NCBI GenBank assembly: GCA_003427395.1
Contig: BFEA01000831.1
Span: 211,936-241,469 of the forward strand
DNA from: Chara braunii
Taxonomy: Eukaryota > Streptophyta > Charophyceae > Charales > Characeae
Direction of reading: 5' to 3'
DNA length: 29,534 nucleotides
Part shown: positions 1 through 7,943 of the stretch, piece by piece
Layout of the letters: the number at the start of each line of letters is the position of its first letter
Position numbering within the stretch: the stretch's first letter is position 1
Made by a program: the position numbers and the translations under genes
Notes under the pieces: generated by a model
Told to the model about the DNA's origin: nothing
Databases searched by the model: none
The model's input: only the letters and a program-made list of their open reading frames with translations

Positions 1-142
1 TTTTCTTAACTTTTTTATTTCTTCTTTTTCTTTTTTTTTTTTTTGGCCTCCATCCCTGCCACGAGCCCCTCACTTCTTCGGAGTAGGCTACTCTTGAGAC
101 TTCGCATTTGCCTGTGAAGGGTAGTGCCTGCGAATCTCGGCT

Positions 143-286
143 GTGGCCGAGACATCTCGGTTGTGGCCAATCTAGGGTGTGGCCGAGACATTTCGGCCGT
201 GGCCTGTCCGGGGTGTGGCGGAGACATCTCGGCCGTGGCCAATCTGGGGTGTGGCGGAGACATCTCGGTCGTGGCCCAACCGTGGG
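143..286. repeat. 36-bp minisatellite, 4 units
   Basis: Four head-to-tail 36-bp units start at 143, 179, 215 and 251. Each opens with GTGGC(C/G)GAGACAT and carries CTCGG..GTGGCC in the middle. The unit length is a multiple of three, so several frames stay open and give a 12-residue repeating peptide (core GCG-DIS-VA). I see nothing that makes this a real protein. The array is flanked by T- and A-rich tracts. Confidence 0.9.
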
Positions 287-400
287 GCTGTTTTTTTTTT
301 TTTTTTCTGAAAAAGAAAAAGAAAAAGAAAAAAAAAAGAAACGAAAAATAAAGAAACAGACCGCGGCGCGTGACGGAGAAAAAAAAAAAAAACACAGGAA
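287..400. repeat. Poly-T and A/G-rich low-complexity tract
   Basis: A T-run near 291-306 is followed by an A-rich, G-interrupted stretch to about 395. A similar T-rich stretch occupies 1-44. These explain the apparent poly-K and poly-F frames here; no gene is supported. Confidence 0.85.
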
Positions 401-465
401 AGAAAAAACGGCCATGTGCCAGACTGAACTGCTAGAAAAAGCCAGCCCGAGTTGCAAACTGCTAA

Positions 466-561
466 GCAGTTTCAAATGCAATTGAAACTCGGGCCCTGAC
501 TAAACTGCAATTGAAACTCGGGCCCGGACTAAACTGCTAATAGGCAGTTTCAAATGCAATT
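466..561. repeat. 29-bp tandem duplication inside an 18-bp direct repeat
   Basis: A 29-bp unit starting GCAATTGAAACTCGGGCCC occurs at 478-506 and 507-535 with one difference. The 18-bp sequence GCAGTTTCAAATGCAATT is present exactly at 466-483 and again at 544-561, bracketing the pair. The pattern suggests slippage or unequal crossing-over. Confidence 0.85.
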
Positions 562-968
562 ACAAACTGTAACCCTGACTGCGCCGTAGTTTTCTCTATT
601 TTTTTTTTAATGGGAACAAGGCTCCAATCTATTTGTGGGGAGCATCACGTGCTGGGAACCGGGTCGAGGGTCCCGTATGGAAATTTACATAGAAGTTTGA
701 AATTTGACGACTTTGGCTAAGAAAAAATTGAGCTACTTAGCAAATTAATGCGAAGAAATTTAGGAATAAGCAAAGTTCAAAAAACGACTCAGACCCCCAC
801 CTCAATCCTCTTTACCTCACTCCAGCAAGACTTAATGCAGCAGAGCCACCATCTCCGTTGTTGCTGTACCCTATTTCCGTCCTACGAGCTAGCCCCCTTA
901 CTAGTAGGACGCTTGATATCCAACCATCTACTTCTCCCACTAACCTCTTTTTTAAGAAAAAACTCTAC
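562..968. other. Gene-free stretch next to the LINE 3' end
   Basis: No frame here resembles a protein. The T-run at 599-608 would read as an A-tail on the minus strand, about 360 bases beyond the last recognisable LINE codon. It could be the poly-A end of the LINE, but I cannot prove the intervening bases are its 3' UTR. Confidence 0.4.
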
Positions 969-2384
969 TCATTCCCGAAGCCACTCCGCAAATTGCAACT
1001 TACCTTCTACAGAGATCGTCACAAAATTGGTAGTTTTAGACCATGTCTGGGAAAACCAGTAGCGTTTTTTCCTTGCCTGAGACCAGGCCGCCTGCCAGTC
1101 ACTCCGGATTGTCCTTCTTATAGGCACTTTTACAACTTCAAATAGTTCCTGAAAGGGCGTAGCCTCCTTCTCGAATGATGCTTTATTTCGGGCTTTCCAC
1201 AACACCTCCATTATTATAGCTCCTCTACAAGCCAGGCTATATACGCCAGACCCGTAGAGAAGTCTTGTGCAGGATTCATCATACCATAAAGCATCCATTG
1301 TTGAGACCATGGGAACCGGTCCACTATTAATGCTTTCCACTTTTCCTTCCACCATTCCCACACCTTGAAGGAGAAAGGACAGTACAACCATATATGAGAG
1401 GCGGTTTCCCGGCCCAGGTACACCGGGCACATTGTTCACGAATATCCATACCCCTAACTGCCACCCATACTGCAGACGGTGTTACTAGTAGTAGTTGCAG
1501 CCAAGCTAACCCCGCCTGCTTTTGAGATGTCATCAACTTTAGCCCTTTCCACATGCCAAATAGATCTAAGTTACCCAGTGCAAACCCAGGTTCCTTAGCA
1601 AGTCTCTCAGTAACCGTAGATACCGGTTGTTTCGTACCTGCTTCTCTTAAAATCTGAACACCAACTTTGGGTTTGTAGTTTATCACTGGTACGGAAGACC
1701 CCGGACCCAAAATATCCTTCCAGCCATGCATCAGAGGCTTGATCTGGAGGTTGGAGGCATCTTCCACTATAAGGGTGGCAACCTCTTTCCCCTTCAAAGA
1801 ACTGAGTCAGACTCGACATTCTGTAAACCCCACTGTTGAGGGAACGATCTTATCCTCCAATCTGGTCAACGACAGGGGTGTGGAGGCTCGCACTTTCCGT
1901 CTCCATGTTTGCACTGTGATCCCTCGTGCCAATTCAGGGCCCACAACACTTAGGACCAACTGTCGTCATCACGGTCTATAAGCCAAGTCCCTTGATTGTG
2001 TTCTACTGTGGTTGGCAACATTGAAACCCAGTATAGAGGAATACCCTTTTGAATCAGTCTATAGTTTTCTTCAACATTTTGTAGCCTAAAGTGTTTCTTC
2101 TTCAAGTCCACCATGGGCAGCCAGTCTTCAGACTCCCCATCCCAAATATGTTTGATTTGTATCACACCTTTTTCAATCCATGCATTTCCGAAAGGCCCAT
2201 GACTTCTATCTGCTTTAAACCATGTACCCCCCGGTGAAACAATGAAGGGGTTCTCAAACAAGATCTGATTCAGAACTTCCTCTCTTGTTTCCAGTGGCCT
2301 GGACCCTGAGGGTTTGTGGAAAAAAATTATGCCAGACACAAAGAATGTTTCGCCAAAGCCTGGACTGTGGTCTCCTAGCAACAA
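969..2384 (-). pseudogene. LINE ORF2 C-terminus with zf-RVT zinc finger, frameshifted
   Basis: The frame at 1950-2384 (about 144 residues) overlaps the end of the thumb frame and contains NPFIV-PGGTWFKADRSHG, a typical post-RT segment of plant LINEs. Around 1330-1440 a zf-RVT module reads CPVYLGRETASHIWLYCPF, with Cys, His and Cys ligands; the pieces are split across three frames. The final frame (1439 to 969) holds a tryptophan-rich tail with EVLWKARNKASFEKE. At least three frame changes separate these blocks, so this is one ancestral coding tail rather than several genes. Confidence 0.75.
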
Positions 2385-3563
2385 AGGAGGGAATGAGGTA
2401 ATACAACCTCACATCTGCTGGTTTATGCAAACCCCATTCCTTTGCCAATATATATTCTGCTAGACAAGTCCATAACTTAGAGCGTCCACCAAAAAGTGCA
2501 GCTGTCACCATTGCACAAAAAGCCAAGTTTTGCTGCAATGGGTCTAAAATTCCCAGACTCCCTTGTGCTCGTGATTGGGCGACTACCTGCCAGGCCACCT
2601 TCCAGATGAAACCTTGTTGGATTTCTGAAGCTGGTTTCCACAGATAACGAGCTACATCTCTCTCGATACGTGAATAGATCTTTTCCCCTAAGAGATGTAC
2701 CGAAAGAGGAAACCAGAAAAGGAAAAAAGTCGATGAGGAGATCACCAGAGCTCTATCAAAGAGCGACAGTTTAAAGTTATGTTTCCATCCTGCAATCCTG
2801 GCAGCCACCTTGTCAGTGAGTAAAGAGTATTGCACCGTAGAGCAATCAGTCAACGACACCTAGACCCCCAAGAAGCGGTCAGAAGAATTGGCTAGAACTT
2901 GTTTCAAGCCCCAGTCCACAGTCAACACTCGAGAGGGGGGAAGGAAATAAACAGATTTATCCCAATTAATAGAAGCTTTCGATAAGTCACAATAGTTATC
3001 TATAGCCTTTCGTAACTGATTTAATGTTACTGGGTTATTATCACATGCTACTCTTAGGTCGGCTGTGATGGCCCCCCTTTCCACTCAAGGTCAAGGGAGA
3101 GTTTTAATTCTGTGATCTCGGGGGTGCTCCTAACATTGTCAAGTAAGACTTCCAACTGTAGGACAAAAAGTAAGGGAGGCAATGGGCACCCTTGTCTTAA
3201 AGACCGTGATAGTTGGAACTCTTCTGAAAGTCTCCCGTTAACCAGAACCACTGAATTAGCCTCTTTCATGGCTCGCACTTACCAAGGTGCGAAAACCAGC
3301 CTGGGCCAAAGCCCAAGTTTTTAACGGTGGTATGGACAGACGTCCATCCCACCTTGTTGTATGCCTTCTCCATATCCAGGAGTAGGACTATGACAACCCT
3401 TTTTTCCTTTGCAATCACCTTTAGAGCTTGAATGATCGTTGTTATATTTTCGAATATGGAGCGACCCTTAACAAACGCTCCTTGTTCTCATCCTATCAAG
3501 TTAGGCAAAAACCTGGCTAGGCAAAGGGCTAGTGTTTTAGCAAACAATTTATAAGTGACATTA
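2254..3563 (-). pseudogene. LINE reverse transcriptase (palm and thumb), broken
   Basis: A LINE RT would copy the element RNA at the nicked target. Visible blocks in order are YKLFAKTLA, then EQGAFVKGRSI (preceded by an in-frame TGA), the first catalytic block reading LLLDMEKAYNKVGW, LRQGCPLPPLLF, SINWDKS and RFLGV. Lesions: the TGA before EQGAF; a frame change near 3270-3300; loss of the catalytic (F/Y)ADD block, where only ADLRVAC-like residues follow a frame jump near 3060-3084; and an in-frame TAG directly after RFLGV (2860-2862). The thumb from 2859 down to 2254 is one open frame of about 200 residues. Family membership is clear; activity is excluded. Confidence 0.85.
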
Positions 3564-3872
3564 TGTAGCGGACCTCTGGTTGGCCAGTGAGACCAGCCCC
3601 TTGGCCTGTTCTCACAGGCCTGCGTTATATTCGGGGTAGTCTAGTCCAGGCCGGTACCTTTGTCCGTACCCGCCATTCCACTCTAGTCCCGTCAGTCTGC
3701 TGGGGTATACCCCAGCTGTTGTCTGTTTTCCGATTCATTCTACATTCGCACACCTTGGAGTACGTGCGTTGGAGTCTAGCGTGGGAGCTGCGTTGTGCCA
3801 TCTCGCTCCCCCTTCTTCCTCCATCTCCATCTCTATCCCTGGCGGAGCACCACGCCTGGTGGGTCCGCCACA
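3564..3872 (+). mobile_element. LTR of a second retrotransposon (about 309 bp)
   Basis: The segment starts TGTAGCGGACC and ends GGTCCGCCACA; the two ends are inverted complements at 10 of 11 positions and have the TG...CA form of LTRs. A tRNA primer-binding site follows after one base, so this is a 5' LTR on the plus strand. The LINE reading frame stops exactly at its left edge. No internal coding region or second LTR of this element is recognisable, so the rest was deleted or has decayed. I cannot check a target duplication because the other end is missing. Confidence 0.75.
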
Positions 3873-3873
3873 C

Positions 3874-3885
3874 TGGTATCTGAGC
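3874..3885 (+). other. Primer-binding site, initiator-Met tRNA type
   Basis: TGGTATCTGAGC matches the common plant retrotransposon PBS TGGTATCAGAGC at 11 of 12 positions. It lies one base after the CA end of the LTR, the expected place for priming minus-strand cDNA. Confidence 0.7.
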
Positions 3886-4500
3886 AAGAACGTTCCCCGC
3901 TCCCGCCCACCACCCCCCACAGTAGGGAATGTAAGTAAAACCCGACAGCAGGGTTTTTGGCTACTTATCGGACGTTTTTGACGAAAAGCAGGGAAAAAGA
4001 TACGTACAGCAGGAGAGTGACACGTGGGGAAAAAAGAGTTGGCGTCACGAACGCATGCGCGCAAGGCCAAGGCCGCCGCATGCACGCTCGCTGCCCCGCT
4101 GCCCCGCCCCGCCCCGCTCCCATATTATATTATCAAGATCCGGGATATATGCTGCCGTCAGGGTTTGAACCCGGGCAGCTGCTGGCCATGCACGTGCGTA
4201 GCTACTACCATAACCCACTGACCAAAGTGTCTGCATGGCTTAGTAGTGTGGCACAGTGCTGATGAAGAGGTGCGTGCCAACTATTTCTCCCCCCCCCCCC
4301 CTCCCGGTCGGCGAGCGCCGAGCAGCGGTCAGCAAGGCAGCAACGACCGGGTTGCTATTTGCCCCCCCCCCCGCTTGGCTGCTGCTGCCTGCGCATGTGG
4401 CCATCTTCAGTGCCACGTGGAAGCCTGCTCTAAAGACTGAAGACCCCCCTGGCTAGGGGGCTGCGCCACTTTTTTTTTTTATACTATTTTTCTACTGCTC
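3886..4500. other. GC-rich spacer, no gene
   Basis: No frame resembles a known protein; the open frames are driven by high GC content. It includes C homopolymers near 4290 and 4361 and a tRNA-like promoter candidate listed separately. The first few hundred bases may be decayed leader of the LTR element that ends with the PBS at 3885. Confidence 0.5.
4130..4245 (-). other. Possible tRNA-derived SINE promoter (A and B boxes)
   Basis: On the minus strand TGGTCAGTGGG (4224 to 4214) fits the Pol III A-box consensus, and GGTTCAAACCC (4171 to 4161) fits the B-box. Their starts are 53 bases apart, as in tRNA genes. The T-arm can pair at four positions, but the acceptor strands do not pair, so it is not a functional tRNA. 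A SINE head is the best alternative; chance in GC-rich DNA is possible. Confidence 0.35.
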
Positions 4501-4554
4501 CAGCAACAGTTTCAAGTTCGCAACAGCTCAAGATTGCCCCCCCTGGCTAGGGGG
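4445..4554. repeat. Duplicated hairpin CCCCCTGGCTAGGGGG
   Basis: The identical 16-mer occurs at 4445-4460 and 4539-4554. Each folds into a perfect 5-bp C/G stem with a six-base loop TGGCTA. A T-run follows the first copy. Function is unknown. Confidence 0.8.
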
Positions 4555-5541
4555 TTGTGTGACTGTGGGAGTAGGGTGGCTGATCAAGATCTCAGCCAAC
4601 TCTATATCATCATCATCATCTTTTAACTGTTGTGGCATCAGGCCGGCAGCACCTTGAAGGCCAAGATCTTGTGGATCTTGGTAGTGCTTTGCTCTTGGCC
4701 AACCAATAGCCTGGTATGATCTCTCTCCACTAACCTACTCTCCCCCAACGCCTTTTCTCTTCCCCCCATCATCTAATCATCCTTTCTCACTCTACCACAA
4801 CTCCCCTTCTCCCACCTCCCTCTTCACTTTCTCCCACCACTTTTTTCTCTCCTCTCCTCCGCACCCATCATCTTGTATTAATCTTAACCCCCCCATCTCC
4901 CATTTCACTATTTCTCTCCCTCTCACCTATTTCTCTTTTCTTCATCACTTTTTCATCCCCTTGCCCCCCCCTACTTCGAATTTTTTTGTTTTTTTCCTTT
5001 TCTCTTTCGCTTTGCTTTAAATCTTATCTTTTCTCCAATAGTTTGAATTATCTTATTCCCCCTCTCCTCTCTCATTTTCTGATTTTTTTTTTTTTAATTT
5101 ATTCTAAAAAGTCGAATTTCTTTGCGGCACCATTAAATTTGATTAGGAGTTGGTCATTCTTGACACTTAATTTTTTTTCACCTCCTCATCTACTTATTTA
5201 TTTATTTATAATTTCTTTATTTATTTTGTAAAATTTTTAATTTGCAGCATTTTGAAACCTAGTGGGCTTATTTTGGTCTCTCCTTTCCCTTGGCACATTC
5301 TTGACCCCATGGGGGGTAGGGAAATGCTGCCGAAAATTAAAAAAATATAAATATTATTTTCCTCTTCACATTTTGTTTCCTTATGTCTTTAATTATTTTT
5401 ATTATTATATTTTTTATTTTTTATTTTTTTCTCTCGAAATTTCGTTGTTTATTTATTTTTCCTCCTGCCTCCCCCTCTATGCTTGCTATTTTATTTTCTT
5501 GATTAGGTCACCGGTACTCTACACTGACCACTCAAACTCCG
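4555..5541. other. Pyrimidine- and AT-rich low-complexity DNA, no gene
   Basis: An (ATC)5 microsatellite lies at 4606-4620. From about 4720 to 5500 the plus strand is strongly C/T- then T-rich, giving spurious Phe/Leu/Ser-rich frames. I see no domain, promoter or RNA gene. Confidence 0.8.
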
Positions 5542-5579
5542 GTTAGGGTTTTCTTAGGGGTTTTCTAGGGTTTAGGGTT
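5542..5579 (+). repeat. Degenerate plant-telomere-like tract
   Basis: Four (T)TAGGG or CTAGGG blocks sit within 38 bases, including an exact AGGGTTTAGGG core. TTTAGGG is the usual plant telomere unit; the complement AAACCCTA is also a telo-box promoter motif. It is too short and irregular to be a telomere end. Confidence 0.6.
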
Positions 5580-6188
5580 CTCCTACCCCCCCCCTACTTT
5601 CCCATCTCATTCAGGCACCCTGGATCCGAACCACCCCTCCCCCTTTGACGGTGCCCGTTGTCGGAGGGCGCGGTGTCCAGGCCCTCCTTTGCGTGCCAAG
5701 TTCCTGCCCAGGACCAGTCCCTTGTCCCTATGCCCGCGGCTCATTGGACTATTGTCGAACTTCGCGGCTCTGGAAGTATACATGAGTTGTGCCCTGACGT
5801 GGACCGGTCTTGTTGGTGCTTGTCCCTGCAAAAGAAAAGGGGTTGCGCCACTGGACTTTCCTTTGGTCCACGCACGCTCAGCGCCCTGCTATATAGCAGA
5901 GCAACCAGCCTGTAGCCGTGGTAGCCGTCGGGCTTGTCCAGGGACGCGAAGGCAGAGGAACGGGCGCAATCTTTTCTGTTGCGCGTTGAGTGTCCCTTTA
6001 CCATGTTATGGGTTTGGTGCGTAGGACAGATATTAGTATCAGAATGAAGAGAACCAAGAAAAGAGAAGCAAAGGAAAAACGAAATATTGGGAAAGAAAAG
6101 AAGACCTAAGCGCCGAAACTATGCGACGGTCTGAGTTCCTGCTTTAGTTCGGGGTAATTATGATGTCATAACTTTATTCTCCTCTCGA

Positions 6189-6211
6189 TATTATTATTAT
6201 TATTATTATTT
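6189..6211 (+). repeat. (ATT)n microsatellite in repeat copy 1
   Basis: Pure ATT triplets; the matching site in copy 2 (19373-19420) is about twice as long and interrupted, so the site has expanded or contracted since the copies separated. Confidence 0.9.
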
Positions 6212-6747
6212 AATTTTCCTTTTTGCATGACTGTCAGACTCGGTTTTCCTTCCGGCCTGTCATTTCGCGGGAAGGCCAACGGTTCGAATTCAGAGCTCAG
6301 TTGTCTACGGCCTAAGCTGGTCGACCTCTCGTATATCGTCTATGGATGAACGGTCCGGTTGAGCGCCGCGCAGTGGGACCCTAAAAGAGGGGCCACCCGC
6401 GGCCGCATTGGTAGGAGATTTATCACCCCCAATAGTGGATCATAAGTCCCCTCCTTGCCATCGGACATGGGTACCCAGTAGGACTAGGTCGGCAGCGCAT
6501 TTTGAAGAGAGGGGTATATTCGTCGGTAGTATCCCTTTATGGGACCTCTGTTTTTGGACCGTGGTCACATCGCGAGGATTAAGGACTGACAGCTACAGAG
6601 TGAGTATCCTGCTTGTGCACTAACTATTGAGTTCTTGTCTTACTTGTTCAAAATTATTTGATTTCATGTTATTTTATTAGTTTTAGAATTCTAAGTTATT
6701 ATTTGAATTCCCCCTTAGTACGCAGGGATCGCGGCCGCTCCGAGCTC

Positions 6748-6754
6748 TATAAAA
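6748..6754 (+). promoter_or_regulatory. TATA box in repeat copy 1
   Basis: TATAAAA in the context GAGCTCTATAAAACAGGGG, conserved exactly in copy 2. It lies 191 bases upstream of the ATG at 6939 and about 1.09 kb inside the repeat, as expected for an LTR promoter at the U3/R boundary. Confidence 0.6.
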
Positions 6755-6938
6755 CAGGGGTTGTTCTTAGGTCTTCTGGCAAGCGTGTGAGGAGAGCGTC
6801 ATCGCTCCGTGAGTGAAGGTAGTGGTAACACGCTGAGGCCTCGATTCTCGACAGTCTGAGCTTAGCCTAGCCAGTATCCTCGCGTGCAGTGTTAGTGCAA
6901 ACTAAGCGTTGGCACTGGCTATTATAAAGAAGGCGGCT

Positions 6939-7346
6939 ATGGCATATCGGAATGGTCTACGTGGCTATAGGCCGAGGTATATGAGATACTCGTGGATATG
7001 GGAGCGTGAGGATGAAAAAGGGGCCATAGTTGAGGTTATACTGACTTATGGGAAGCCTACAGGGGAAGTGAGGCTAAAAATTAACGTTAGTGGTCAACGT
7101 GAACAGGAAATAAGGGGAGATAAGGGGCTGCAGGCTGCCATTATCGAGGTTCGTAACAGGGCGCAGCGAAGGTGCAAGCAAGACGGGGTGACTGCGAGCA
7201 TGCGGGTAAGGGTCAACTACCATGAGGATGACTCGTCGACTGGGACCACGACTATGGAAGTGCAACACAACGAGAGAGACTCTGAAGGAGAGTCGGAGAT
7301 GAGCGATCGTGAGGCAGATGTCCAGTCCTGGCATGGACTGGATTAG
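6939..7346 (+). CDS. Repeat-borne ORF, copy 1 (unknown protein, premature stop)
   Basis: The frame encodes 135 residues from ATG (an upstream TTG extends it by ten codons). The sequence is arginine-rich at the start (RGYRPRYMRYSW), has a middle with YGKPTGEVRLKINVSG and ends acidic (ERDSEGESE). I recognise no family. Copy 2 carries the same frame, without indels, for 172 codons; copy 1 has TAG at 7344-7346 where copy 2 has CAG, and the frame beyond it stays open to the same terminal TAG (7455-7457). Differences between copies are mostly amino-acid-changing, so there is no sign of recent purifying selection. It could be an extra retrotransposon ORF or a chance frame. Confidence 0.45.
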   Translation: MAYRNGLRGYRPRYMRYSWIWEREDEKGAIVEVILTYGKPTGEVRLKINVSGQREQEIRGDKGLQAAIIEVRNRAQRRCKQDGVTASMRVRVNYHEDDSSTGTTTMEVQHNERDSEGESEMSDREADVQSWHGLD

Positions 7347-7652
7347 ATCCGCCCAAACCACCCGTTGGCTGGACCAGTGGAGGACGGGCCTGAGGCCACT
7401 TCGGCCCGGCATAGAGTGAAGCCAACTGAGGTTGGACCATCGGGGATACGGCACTAGTAGAATGCGAGACAGTGCGAGGGGGTTACACATACTTGGACTA
7501 CGCGTGGCACGCGCGTGGGGGCATGAGCTTGGCCAGCGCAGTCGACGTCAAATTGTTGCCTCCACGCTCTCGCGTGATGCTCGTACCTGATTGGGCGTTT
7601 ATGAGTTTTCGGCACTCTCGCGGGGAACGGAGTCAAGACGCGAAGAGGGGGA
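7347..7652 (+). other. Rest of the repeat ORF after its stop, then non-coding repeat DNA
   Basis: To 7457 this is the in-frame continuation of the ORF beyond its premature stop. Beyond that I see no coding signal, only sequence shared with copy 2. Confidence 0.5.
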
Positions 7653-7943
7653 GAGGCAAGTGCAGTATGTGCTTGGAATGCTGACGTCAACTTGACTTCA
7701 ACACGCGACAAACTAGAGAGAGTGATGGGACTGGGGTTATGACCCTCTGTGGGGCTGCGATGCGCGTGTGCTGTCTCTTATACACATCTAGATGTGTATA
7801 AGAGACAGCCGCAGACCTTTGGGTGAGGCAAGTGCCGCATGCGTGCTTGGAATGCTGACGTCAACTTGACTTCAACACGCGACAAACTAGAGAGAGTGAT
7901 GGGACTGGGGTTATGACCCTCTGTGGGGCTGCGATGCGCCTGT
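7653..7943 (+). repeat. Local duplication around the adapter, copy 1 only
   Basis: A segment of about 118 bases beginning GAGGCAAGTGC at 7653 recurs at 7825 with a few differences, an offset of 172. Copy 2 has it once (about 20860-20980). The two halves are separated by a sequencing adapter, so the duplication is most likely an assembly artefact built from a mate-pair read and a near-identical genomic copy. Confidence 0.85.
7771..7808. other. Nextera mate-pair junction adapter (artefact)
   Basis: CTGTCTCTTATACACATCT is followed directly by AGATGTGTATAAGAGACAG, a perfect 38-base palindrome made of two Tn5 mosaic ends. This is the circularisation junction used in Nextera mate-pair libraries. 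The homologous position in copy 2 (about 20970) lacks it. It should be masked. Confidence 0.97.

Larger units (their letters stand above)
969..3563 (-). mobile_element. 5'-truncated, decayed LINE (non-LTR retrotransposon)
   Basis: Reading from high to low coordinates, the minus strand carries, in the correct order, the fingers/palm of a plant-type LINE reverse transcriptase, its thumb region, a zf-RVT zinc finger and a C-terminal tail. The endonuclease and the N-terminal part of the RT are absent. The upstream break coincides exactly with the first base of an LTR at 3564, so the LINE was probably cut by that insertion and the rest later lost. Several stops and frame changes make it non-functional. 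The family assignment rests on motif order and wording of the translated pieces; the L1-like clade is inference. Confidence 0.85.

Noticed and set aside
15-395. Open frames on both strands over the first 400 bases
   Set aside because: They consist of poly-T/A tracts and a minisatellite.
3625-4085. Overlapping frames across the short LTR
   Set aside because: The DNA has LTR ends and a PBS; the frames cross these boundaries and match nothing.
4145-4231. A functional tRNA gene on the minus strand
   Set aside because: A and B boxes fit, but the acceptor strands do not pair and no sound anticodon arm is seen.
4986-5546. Hydrophobic open frames suggesting membrane proteins
   Set aside because: They arise from T-rich low-complexity DNA and lack any family resemblance.
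7771-7808. A 38-base perfect palindrome as a MITE, origin or regulatory hairpin
   Set aside because: It is exactly two Tn5 mosaic ends back to back, a library adapter, and is missing from the sister repeat.
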